Source: Chloroflexi bacterium UBA4733 (GTDB lineage Bacteria; Chloroflexota; UBA4733). Taken from it: a stretch of DNA of 5,509 nucleotides. How positions within the stretch are numbered: the first letter of the stretch is position 1; every line of letters starts with the position of its first letter. This document shows, piece after piece, positions 1 to 5,443 of the stretch. The notes below the pieces were generated by a model. It was given only the letters and a program-made list of their open reading frames with translations, did no database searches and was not told where the DNA came from. The translations under genes were made by a program, and so were the position numbers. The stretch is taken from contig DHIZ01000212.1 in assembly GCA_002404055.1 (NCBI GenBank), positions 1-5,509 on the forward strand, in the 5' to 3' direction.

Positions 1-230
1 CGCTCGTCGATGGGGCGCCAGGCGTTCCTTGGCGCGCCACAACCGGACGGTGTCCTCATGCTTCGAACGGAACGCCCCATTTTGGATTTGCAGGAGATTC
101 AGCTCTAAACCTGGAGCGGCGTCCGTCTAGAGCGCCGGTCCACTGAACTTTGCCATTGACGGAGCGGGGATAGTGTGGTCTGCTGGGGGCTTGGCGGCGT
201 GTGCGAGCAGTGCGAGAGAGCGGGCAGGTG
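1..230. other. Left flank, no gene assigned
   Basis: No convincing gene is visible here. On the minus strand a frame is open from the left edge up to a TAG at 127-129, about 42 codons with no usable start. It includes the stretch NGAFRSKHEDTVRLWRAKER, which looks protein-like but which I do not recognise. On the plus strand another frame is open from base 1 to a TAA at 106-108. Either could be the end of a gene cut by insertion of the transposase fragment that follows. The outer end of that IS presumably lies between about 109 and 230, but I could not identify its terminal repeat. Confidence 0.3.
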
Positions 231-473
231 ATGCGTCCTGATGCATGGAGTCCCCCGGTAGAGTTGTCGGCGGCGGAGCAGACGGTGGTGCAGCGGATCA
301 AGCGGGCCAAGCTGTTCAGTTTTGTGCGGCGGAAGCGGCACGAGTTGTTCGACGCCGCGTTTCAGGAGGAGTTGGGGACGCTCTACAAGGAGAGTGAGCG
401 GGGAGCAGTGCCGGTGCTGCCCGCGAAGCTGGCGTTGGTGACGCTGTTGCAAGCGTATACGGCCCAGTGTTAG
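231..473 (+). pseudogene. IS1182-type transposase, N-terminal fragment
   Basis: This is an 80-residue stub of a transposase that is normally around 450-550 residues long. The opening MRPDAWSPPVELSAAEQTVV, followed by RIKRAKLF, RHELFDAAFQEELGTLY, and the ending LALVTLLQAYT, matches the conserved N-terminal domain of IS1182-type transposases as I know the family. The ATG at 231 is chosen because the family usually starts with MRP; a GTG at 201 would add ten residues. The whole DDE catalytic core is missing, so the product cannot transpose. The reading frame is cut just after the QAYT motif, and the TAG stop at 471-473 lies within the left end of the element that begins at 468, so the insertion itself supplied the stop. 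Family assignment is from recognition of the motif only. Confidence 0.75.
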
Positions 474-499
474 GGTCGCTGTCACCAAGTGCAAAGTAG
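468..499 (+). repeat. Left terminal inverted repeat
   Basis: The first 19 bases, TGTTAGGGTCGCTGTCACC, pair with the reverse complement of 788-806 with one mismatch. The remaining 13 bases (ending GCAAAGTAG) match apart from three adjacent positions. Overall identity with the right repeat is 28 of 32, counted by eye. Confidence 0.8.
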
Positions 500-703
500 G
501 CCCGTGCTGAGCGGGTGACGTCGGTGCGGGGCAGGGCTTCGCACGCTCGCGCGCCGACTTGCCTTCTGGAGACGGCACTTTGCCCGAGTTCGCGCCGCTC
601 TTGCCCGCTTGCTACGCGTGGTCTATGCTGCCGATTGGCGAAGAAGTACCGACACTCGCCGCGATCGTCGCCGGCTCATTCCGCCAGAGTTGCCTGCTGG
701 AGA

Positions 704-720
704 TTGCGGCTGGTGACAGC
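704..720 (+). repeat. Subterminal direct repeat, internal copy
   Basis: TTGCGGCTGGTGACAGC at 704-720 is repeated exactly at 780-796 inside the right terminal repeat, 76 bp apart. Repeated transposase-binding motifs near the ends are typical of IS21-family elements, so this is probably a second binding site. That role is inferred. Confidence 0.6.
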
Positions 721-774
721 TTCCGTTGCACTACCCCTACGGGGGGGGTCATTGCCCGCTTCCCTGTCTGAGCG

Positions 775-806
775 CTACTTTGCGGCTGGTGACAGCGACC
801 TTAACA
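775..806 (-). repeat. Right terminal inverted repeat
   Basis: This is the inverted partner of 468-499. It begins CTACTTTGC and ends GGTGACAGCGACCTTAACA. It contains the second copy of the 17-bp motif found at 704-720. Confidence 0.8.
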
Positions 807-807
807 C

Positions 808-876
808 CCCCCCTTCCACGGCGAGTGGAACTACACCATCTCCCCTCGCCCTACCCCTGCGTTAGTTGTTTCTTGA
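808..876 (+). pseudogene. ISAzo13-type transposase, C-terminal fragment
   Basis: In the frame beginning at 808 the last 22 codons of an open frame read PPFHGEWNYTISP followed by RPTPALVVS and a TGA at 874-876. FHGEWNYTI is, to my recollection, the characteristic C-terminus of ISAzo13 (Rhodopirellula-type) DDE transposases. Everything upstream of this tail is absent, because the IS21-like element ends two bases earlier. It is a relic with no function. The call rests on one short motif, so the family could be wrong, but the stretch looks like true protein rather than a chance frame. Confidence 0.5.
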
Positions 877-1140
877 CAACCCCTTACCCTCCGCTGGCCC
901 CTCCCTACCCTCAACGCCCAAAGCTGGCACCGCCAGTGGCTCCAGGCCCAAGCTGACTTCTTCCCCTTCGGAACTGTCCGCCCATGAACCCTACCAGAGG
1001 GGGACGGCCCTCCTTCGCGCCCGGGACCCCGACCCCGCTCATTTCCGAAGAGCCCAGATGCTGCGTGAGGCCAATGTCATCGCAGTGTCTCGCTACCCAA
1101 TGCTCCTGGTCAGAGGACTGCCAGCCCGCCGAACATGCCC
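877..1140. other. Intergenic remnant between IS debris and ctaG
   Basis: I see no recognisable gene, terminator hairpin with a T-run, or terminal repeat here. Both strands hold frames of 75-110 codons, but they are rich in Pro, Arg and Ser with no family motif, as expected by chance in GC-rich DNA. The stretch presumably contains the outer end of the ISAzo13-type element and the 3' trailer of the minus-strand operon that ends at 1141. Confidence 0.4.
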
Positions 1141-2010
1141 TCAACGGCCCCTACCCGCGGAAGTCCGGTACGAAGGAGCCGCGATCACCCACTGAGCGAG
1201 GCACCAGGCGCTCGCCGCTATCATCGGCAGGCCTCCCATGATCAGCATCACCACCGCCGCCAGGCGTTGGTCGGCCACTGCAGACAGCTGGGCCCGGGCA
1301 GTTGAGGAGGCGAGGTAAGGGGCGTAGGGTGGCAGCACGAAGGCCACCACCAACGCCAGCACCATCATCTGGGCCATGCCCGCCACCAAGTATGCGGCGC
1401 GCTGTGCGGGCTGCATACGATTGCCATGAGCCGGGACACCCAAGGCCTTGGACCAGAACATCACGCCAGTCACGAGCAGACTCAGGTGCTCCAAGTCGTG
1501 AACCGCCTGGTTGTGCAGCGTAAGGTCGTAGGCGGCCGGTGCATGCCAGGCCCACAGTGTGCCCGTGAACAACCAGTAGGCGACCGAGGGCGATGCTGTG
1601 ACCCGCGTCGTCATGGCAACGATGGTGGGTGCCGCGCGTCTGGCTAGGCGCCTGGCCTCGCGGAGCGTGTGCGGCGCAATAGCCGCCTCGATCATCCGCC
1701 AGGTACGGGAGGCCGCCAGCAACGGGGCCGCGAAGGCCACCAACAACATGTGCTGGACCATGTGCATCGAAAAGTAGGAGTCCGCCAGCGGGTCGAGCCA
1801 GGATGACAGAGCAACGCACAGGCATACGAGCGCTCCCAGGAAGGCGAGGTGGCGCCACATCAGACGGGTTGGTGGGCGTGAGTGTTTCCTGCGCGCCCGA
1901 TACAGGCGCAGTGCCCCCGCCAAGTAGAACAACGCCAGTGCGCCTAATGCCACCGCTACACCAGGTGGGACCGTCAGCATGGCAAGCCAGGAGATCTCGA
2001 GACGCGGCAT
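1141..2010 (-). CDS. ctaG: CtaG/Caa3-type cytochrome oxidase assembly membrane protein
   Basis: This 289-residue polytopic membrane protein belongs to the Caa3_CtaG family, which supports assembly of heme-copper oxidases in the cytoplasmic membrane, probably at the copper-insertion step. The His-rich signature is present: HMVQH at residues 83-87, WHAP at 155-158 and HNQAVHDLEH at 166-175. There are about seven hydrophobic segments, at roughly 14-34, 54-70, 85-100, 143-158, 172-190, 206-226 and 250-275, and a basic C-terminal tail. The ATG at 2010 is preferred because GGGAGG lies six bases upstream; an adjacent ATG at 2013 and a GTG at 2034 are also in frame. It is the last gene of the minus-strand set, about 55 bp after a decayed cupredoxin. 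It is unrelated to the proteobacterial Cox11 protein that is also called CtaG. Its job here is presumably maturation of the oxidase-like complex encoded upstream. Confidence 0.88.
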   Translation of the reverse strand: MPRLEISWLAMLTVPPGVAVALGALALFYLAGALRLYRARRKHSRPPTRLMWRHLAFLGALVCLCVALSSWLDPLADSYFSMHMVQHMLLVAFAAPLLAASRTWRMIEAAIAPHTLREARRLARRAAPTIVAMTTRVTASPSVAYWLFTGTLWAWHAPAAYDLTLHNQAVHDLEHLSLLVTGVMFWSKALGVPAHGNRMQPAQRAAYLVAGMAQMMVLALVVAFVLPPYAPYLASSTARAQLSAVADQRLAAVVMLIMGGLPMIAASAWCLAQWVIAAPSYRTSAGRGR

Positions 2011-2065
2011 CATTGGCCTCCCAGAAGCCCTCACCCGTTGCCTTGCACGGCCAGCGTGGCCCCTG

Positions 2066-2290
2066 TCAGCCCTTGCTCACTTCGAAATTCGCAGACATCC
2101 CTGACTCGTAGAGAGCGACTTTATTGCAGACCACAGAGTACCGGCCGGGGCTTAGGTGGAGGGTGAGGGAGGCCATTGTGGGCATGAGTGCGATCATCAG
2201 ATCTACCATCGCACTGTGGGAGCGGGTTGTTCCTACTGCTCCGGCAACCGCGTCGGACACGGCAACTCGCTTACTACTCTCTATCCACAA
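2066..2290 (-). pseudogene. Cupredoxin C-terminal remnant lacking a copper histidine
   Basis: The C-terminal half of this 74-codon frame, LTLHLSPGRYSVVCN followed by KVALYESGM and SANFEV, is the end of a plastocyanin/cupredoxin domain, where Cys, His and Met of the C-x4-H-x4-M loop bind copper. Cys and Met are present, but the His position is Leu (CTC at 2111-2113, one base from CAC). The N-terminal half of the domain, with its first copper histidine, and a secretion signal are both missing. The frame opens after a TAG just upstream of 2290 and offers only TTG or GTG starts until an internal ATG. A purine-rich AGGGGG lies eight bases before the TTG at 2290. I read it as a truncated, non-copper-binding relic of a small periplasmic copper protein that sat between the regulator and ctaG. 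A short functional peptide cannot be excluded. Confidence 0.55.
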
Positions 2291-2330
2291 GTTAGGTTCC
2301 CCCTACCGTTAGCGTTCCGGTCATGTAGCT

Positions 2331-2792
2331 TCAATACCCTACGTACTCCTCCTCTTCTTGAGGCGGCCTGGTTTTGGATTGTCTTACCCGGGCTGCAGAG
2401 TTCAGGCCCGCAAGTGTGGTAGTGGCAGTCGCCGCAGCGAGCGCCGAGCGAGCTGTTTCCCAGCATGCGTGTAAGGGGCATGGCTCGGATTGGCATATAT
2501 CGCTCCAGAACAAGCAGCGCTCGAAGAGTGAGCTGCCCTCCAAACACTCTAGGACTTCCCGGACACTGATCTGATTGGCTAACCTTGCTAGCGCGTAGCC
2601 TCGCTGGGTCCCCGCTCGTCGCGAAAGGAGGATCCCAGCCCCCACCAGTCTCCTCATGATCTTTGTAAGGAACGCCGGCGGCGACGAGGTAGCCGTGGCG
2701 ATCTCCTTGGTCGTGACAAAGGTGCTCGGCGGTAATCCGGCTAGGTATACGAGGGCCTCAACACCATAGCGGCTCTCTTGGGAGAGCTTCAT
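2331..2792 (-). CDS. Rrf2-family transcriptional regulator, NsrR-like
   Basis: This 153-residue protein is a winged helix-turn-helix regulator of the Rrf2 family (IscR, NsrR, RirA). The start MKLSQESRYGVEALVYLA, the recognition region TTKEIATATSSPPAFLTKIM (residues 27-46), the wing around RRAGTQRGYALAR (58-70) and ISVREVLECLEG (75-86) are all typical. A cysteine cluster follows, C93, C100, C105 and C110, with the usual CPLHACW context. C93 to C105 spans the same 12 residues as the outer cluster cysteines of Streptomyces NsrR, so an iron-sulfur cluster sensing NO, redox state or iron is likely. AAGGAG four bases before the ATG fixes the start. It begins 31 bp after subunit I and is probably cotranscribed with it, so it may repress its own operon through the palindrome at 5429-5443. 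The tail after residue 135 is acidic (EEEE) and not diagnostic. NsrR-type sensing is inferred from the cluster and the neighbours. Confidence 0.88.
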   Translation of the reverse strand: MKLSQESRYGVEALVYLAGLPPSTFVTTKEIATATSSPPAFLTKIMRRLVGAGILLSRRAGTQRGYALARLANQISVREVLECLEGSSLFERCLFWSDICQSEPCPLHACWETARSALAAATATTTLAGLNSAARVRQSKTRPPQEEEEYVGY

Positions 2793-2823
2793 TGTACTCC
2801 TTGCCCTTTCATCTCGGAGTGCA

Positions 2824-4575
2824 TCAGTGTATCGGCCAGACCGTGGAGAGCTTCACGAAGTTGGCCAGGAGTACAAGGGTGAAGAAAGCCAAGAAACCAA
2901 ACACTAGCACGAGCGAGCCCGGTACGTGGTGCTCGGTGCCTGGAGGGATCCCTTGGACCTTGATGACTGCGCCCCACTCGGCTTCCGTCATGGGCTCGTT
3001 GGAGATCGGGATGCGTCGACCGAAGAGCACTGTTGCAACTGAAATCCCGACGTATATGGCCCCTCCCGTCACGGCGAGTAAAGCACCGACGGCCGCAGCG
3101 TCTAAGCTTAAGTAGGCTCCTATTGGAAACGAGACCGGAACGCTGGCACCGAGGTAAGACAGGCTCGGCACTCGCCGCGGGACCCCATAGACCTCCCCCG
3201 CATGCATCATCGCGACACCCATCAAGGCGATACCGATCCCAAATAAATATGGCTGGATTCTGGCTAGTTTCATGCCCACGACTTCTCGTCTGAAGATAAG
3301 CGGGAGAACATAGTACGTGAGGCCCATGAATGCGAGCGTCGTACCGCCTACGACGGTCTCATGAAAGTGCCCCGGTACCGCGAGCGTGTTGTGGACGAGC
3401 ATGTTCGTCTGCACGTGGCCGTAGGCCACGCCGGTCGTTCCCCCGAGGAAGCCGAAGATGACCATCGATAGCACCAGCGCGGAGAAACCAGGCTCGCGCC
3501 AGGGTGCTTTGCGCAGCCACTGGAAAATCCCCTTCGTGTACCCCTTGGCCCGCTGGGCTACCTCTATCCCACCGGGGATGGAAAACGCATGCATCATCGA
3601 GCCGAGCACGGCCGCGTACATTGCATAGGACGTCGTCCAGATCTTGAACGAGGTAGACAGCCCGGGGTCACCGAGGATGTGGTGGACTGAGCCGAGCTGA
3701 ATGGTGAGGATGTAAAGGACGAACGCTGTCCGGCTGAAGCGTTCGTTGAGCGCTTTGGCGCCTACGGTGATGAACGCCAGCAGGTACCAGATCGATACCA
3801 TGGCCGCCAGATTGACCTGTTGGGTCCCGTGGCCGAGCAGCCACCAGTCGAGGCGGTAGACCTGGGGGTCCAGGTGCATCAGCCCGAGCGACCAGAAGAA
3901 TGCTGGCACGTAGGTGAATAGACCGCCCACGATCGAGCTCACCGCCAAGATGGCCGCGGCCGCTAAGCCGAACGTGACAAGGGGAAGCGACCCCTCGTAG
4001 CGGTGCTCCACGCGTGCCATAATTAGTGTGGCGAAGAACAGTCCCACCGCCAAGAGAGCGCCAAGCAGGAACAGCACGGTTCCGAGGTAGAAAGGCGATG
4101 GGCCTTTGAGCGGGACGTAGGACGTGTACATGACGTCCGCCTTCCCGGCCACGATTTGAGCGTCGGTGAGGAGGGCGCCGCCCAGCATGAGCGCGTAGGC
4201 GAGCCATGCAACGCGAGGCTTCACGAGCCTCGCATTGAGCACCACTGCCCCGCCCAGGTACAGTCCGCCCACCTCGAAAAAGATAATCCAGTAGACGAGC
4301 ATGTTCATCCCGTGGAACGTAAGCACTCGGTAGAACATCTCGGAAGAGTGGGAGAGGAGGCCGATCACCGGCCAGCGAGTCATTGCGAGGAGCAGTGCGG
4401 CGATCCCCCCAAGAAGGAGGAAGACAATCGCGGTCACCGCGTTCACCATGATGAGCCGCTCGGCTTGCCTGTCTACGCGCAGGCCCGTGATACGACATAT
4501 ACGAGACGGGAAGTCTGTTCCTGGACTGGGCACGGAAGGCACGCCCGAAGGAGCGGCCGTGGTCGGAGTCATCAT
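2824..4575 (-). CDS. B-family heme-copper oxidoreductase subunit I, probable NO reductase-like
   Basis: This 583-residue catalytic subunit is closest in pattern to ba3-type (B-family) cytochrome oxidases, sharing stretches such as YVPLKG..FYLG, HHILGDPG and VHNTLAVPGHFH. About 13 membrane segments can be drawn between residues 44 and 575. Ligands seen are H88 and H405 (low-spin heme), H403 (high-spin heme), and H249, H298 and H299 (CuB). The oddity is helix VI: ba3 enzymes have GHPIVY, with the tyrosine cross-linked to the CuB histidine, whereas here it is GHGTQQ, so the tyrosine is Q253. The cbb3 alternative tyrosine, six residues before the HH pair, is I292. K-pathway positions equivalent to ba3 Y244 and T312 are V260 and H329. 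Loss of that tyrosine is a mark of NO reductases in this superfamily, so I infer NO reduction with electrons from cytochrome c or a cupredoxin via CuA of subunit II; an unusual oxygen reductase remains possible. Translation starts three bases after the subunit II stop with no clear ribosome site, suggesting coupling. An adjacent ATG at 4572 is equivalent. Confidence 0.9.
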   Translation of the reverse strand: MMTPTTAAPSGVPSVPSPGTDFPSRICRITGLRVDRQAERLIMVNAVTAIVFLLLGGIAALLLAMTRWPVIGLLSHSSEMFYRVLTFHGMNMLVYWIIFFEVGGLYLGGAVVLNARLVKPRVAWLAYALMLGGALLTDAQIVAGKADVMYTSYVPLKGPSPFYLGTVLFLLGALLAVGLFFATLIMARVEHRYEGSLPLVTFGLAAAAILAVSSIVGGLFTYVPAFFWSLGLMHLDPQVYRLDWWLLGHGTQQVNLAAMVSIWYLLAFITVGAKALNERFSRTAFVLYILTIQLGSVHHILGDPGLSTSFKIWTTSYAMYAAVLGSMMHAFSIPGGIEVAQRAKGYTKGIFQWLRKAPWREPGFSALVLSMVIFGFLGGTTGVAYGHVQTNMLVHNTLAVPGHFHETVVGGTTLAFMGLTYYVLPLIFRREVVGMKLARIQPYLFGIGIALMGVAMMHAGEVYGVPRRVPSLSYLGASVPVSFPIGAYLSLDAAAVGALLAVTGGAIYVGISVATVLFGRRIPISNEPMTEAEWGAVIKVQGIPPGTEHHVPGSLVLVFGFLAFFTLVLLANFVKLSTVWPIH

Positions 4576-4578
4576 AGC

Positions 4579-5115
4579 TTATCCGTTTACTATTATTTGG
4601 CCTGTCATGGTGGCATGCCCGATGCCGCAGTATTCGTTGCAGATGATTGTGTAGACACCGTCTTTGGTGGGCGTAATGTTGAGTATCTCATCATAGCCCG
4701 GCGCCACCTCGAAGTTAATGTTGATGGGCTGGATGGAAACGCTATGCTCGACGTCTATTGAGGAGACGTGAAGCCGGTAAGTCTTGCCCCGCTGCAGCTC
4801 CAGGATTGGTGTCCAGACCCACTGCTCGGCCATAAGGTAGGCGTCCCCGTCGACCGGGGGCTTCACAATCGGGAGGAGACCCTCTTGGCCGACCTTGTAG
4901 CGGGAGATGAAAGCGTCGGTGAGTTTCAGGTAACGGTCGGGCGATACGCGGTAAAAGGTGTTTGGCTGATTCTGTTTGCCTGAGATCACCCACACTGGCA
5001 TGCTTAGGAACACCAGCAGTAGGAACACCACGCTCACGCTGACCCACAGCCGCTCGGGCTTGGAGAAGGGCTCCCACCAGACCCGCTCGGGTGAAGCAAT
5101 TGGAGACCCGGTCAT
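4579..5115 (-). CDS. Heme-copper oxidoreductase subunit II with CuA site
   Basis: This 178-residue protein is the electron-entry subunit. A short cytoplasmic N-terminus is followed by one membrane anchor (about residues 24-45) and a periplasmic cupredoxin domain. It carries a complete binuclear CuA site: H124 (in DVEHS), then C159, E161, C163, H167 and M170 in the motif CNEYCGIGHATM. The single anchor and short length fit B-family (ba3-like) subunit II rather than the two-span A-family form. The ATG at 5115 is chosen because AAGGAGG sits five bases upstream; a GTG at 5151 would add 12 residues with no such site. It lies 52 bp after the small membrane protein and 3 bp before subunit I. An intact CuA means electrons come from a soluble donor such as cytochrome c or a cupredoxin, as in CuA-bearing NO reductases of the NorSY or CuANOR kinds and unlike the cytochrome-c subunit of classical cNOR. 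Confidence 0.93.
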   Translation of the reverse strand: MTGSPIASPERVWWEPFSKPERLWVSVSVVFLLLVFLSMPVWVISGKQNQPNTFYRVSPDRYLKLTDAFISRYKVGQEGLLPIVKPPVDGDAYLMAEQWVWTPILELQRGKTYRLHVSSIDVEHSVSIQPININFEVAPGYDEILNITPTKDGVYTIICNEYCGIGHATMTGQIIVNG

Positions 5116-5167
5116 CACAGCCTCCTTCCGGTAGGTCTGATGTAGTGGCACGGAGTCATAAATATGG

Positions 5168-5353
5168 TCAACTCCCGAATGGGACGCTAGCTAAGTCGAT
5201 CAGTCCCCAGATCGTGTAGGTCACAAGTGTGATGACTACCCCTATCACAAACAGCAGAAAGAGGTCGTCGAAAATAACTTGGCCGAGCGGGACCCTCTTC
5301 TCTGAGTCGCTCTGCCTTCCCCCTGTTACGGTTGATCCCATGTCCCCAGCCAT
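5168..5353 (-). CDS. Small single-span membrane protein, possible accessory subunit
   Basis: I do not recognise a named family. The 61-residue product has a polar N-terminus (residues 1-29, rich in Gly, Ser and Asp) and one strongly hydrophobic segment, about residues 31-50 (LFLLFVIGVVITLVTYTIWG), then a short tail ending VPFGS. It is the first gene after the promoter and lies 52 bp before subunit II. In Thermus ba3 oxidase a very small one-helix protein (subunit IIa) packs against the catalytic subunits, and position and topology suggest a comparable role here, although I see no clear sequence match. The start is uncertain: ATG at 5353 is chosen because GAAGGG lies nine bases upstream, but ATGs at 5362 and 5341 and a GTG at 5389 are also in frame. 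The hydrophobic core and operon position support a real gene. Confidence 0.6.
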   Translation of the reverse strand: MAGDMGSTVTGGRQSDSEKRVPLGQVIFDDLFLLFVIGVVITLVTYTIWGLIDLASVPFGS

Positions 5354-5410
5354 GCACCCCATCCCTTCGGATTGTGTGGACCCTATCACTCCTATCAGGC
5401 CACTGGTTCT

Positions 5411-5439
5411 TTTCTACCCCATCCGTCGTTACTTGTCAA
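5411..5439 (-). promoter_or_regulatory. Sigma-70-type promoter of the operon
   Basis: On the minus strand a perfect -35 box TTGACA (5439-5434) is followed by a 17-bp spacer and TAGAAA (5416-5411), one or two changes from TATAAT. Transcription would start near 5404, giving a leader of roughly 40-60 bases before the candidate starts of the small membrane protein. It is the only such pair I found upstream of the gene set. Confidence 0.65.
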
Positions 5440-5443
5440 GTAA
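5429..5443. promoter_or_regulatory. Palindromic operator overlapping the -35 box
   Basis: TTACTTGTCAAGTAA is a perfect dyad with 7-bp arms around a central T. It covers the whole -35 hexamer, so a protein bound here would block RNA polymerase. The Rrf2-type regulator encoded in the same operon is the natural candidate, because this family binds dyad sites as dimers. I did not find a second copy elsewhere in the window. The regulator-site pairing is an inference. Confidence 0.55.

Larger units (their letters stand above)
468..806. mobile_element. Short IS21-like non-autonomous element (MITE-like)
   Basis: This 339-bp element is bounded by inverted repeats of 32 bp at 468-499 and 775-806 that match at 28 of 32 positions. 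The outer ends read TGTTA...TAACA, giving the TG...CA termini typical of IS21-family elements, and the right end carries a second copy of the subterminal motif, as IS21 ends often do. The interior has no convincing istA or istB coding sequence; the three open plus-strand frames show no recognisable motif. It is therefore most simply a deletion derivative mobilised in trans, if at all. No clear target duplication is seen: the left flank ends in GGCCCAG and the right flank begins with a run of seven C. The flanks also belong to different IS types, so the site was rearranged after, or during, insertion. Confidence 0.6.

Noticed and set aside
431..450. GGCGTTGGTGACGCTGTTGC as another copy of the subterminal repeat
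   Set aside because: It resembles GGCTGGTGACAGC but is coding sequence of the conserved LALVTLLQ motif in the transposase fragment, outside the element.
105..578. Minus-strand frame of 157 codons across the IS1182 fragment and the element's left end
   Set aside because: It runs antisense to a recognised transposase fragment and has low-complexity composition; its similarity to a plus-strand frame near 780 simply reflects the terminal inverted repeat.
515..865. Plus-strand frames inside the short element
   Set aside because: Three overlapping open frames of similar quality, rich in Arg, Ala and Pro, with no transposase or IstB ATPase motif; explained by GC-rich DNA lacking stops.
866..1195. 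Plus-strand frame between the ISAzo13-type tail and ctaG
   Set aside because: It starts before the tail fragment ends, overlaps the 3' end of ctaG antisense and shows no family motif.
1151..1858. 235-codon minus-strand frame inside ctaG
   Set aside because: Out-of-frame shadow of ctaG; Gly, Arg and Pro rich and without membrane segments, whereas the 289-residue frame has clear CtaG motifs.
3668..4498. 276-codon minus-strand frame inside subunit I
   Set aside because: Shadow of the oxidoreductase gene, Arg and His rich, no conserved domain.
2824..4575. Classical cNOR/qNOR identity for subunit I
   Set aside because: No NorB-type motifs are seen, while the YVPLKG, HHILGDPG and PGHFH contexts and the CuA-bearing partner match B-family oxidases; an NO reductase role, if real, would be of a non-canonical type.
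4156..4761. 201-codon plus-strand frame antisense to subunits I and II
   Set aside because: Antisense to two strongly supported genes and spans their junction; composition is that of a complementary-strand frame.
5116..5151. GTG start at 5151 for subunit II
   Set aside because: It would place the strong AAGGAGG ribosome site inside the coding region; the ATG at 5115 has that site five bases upstream.
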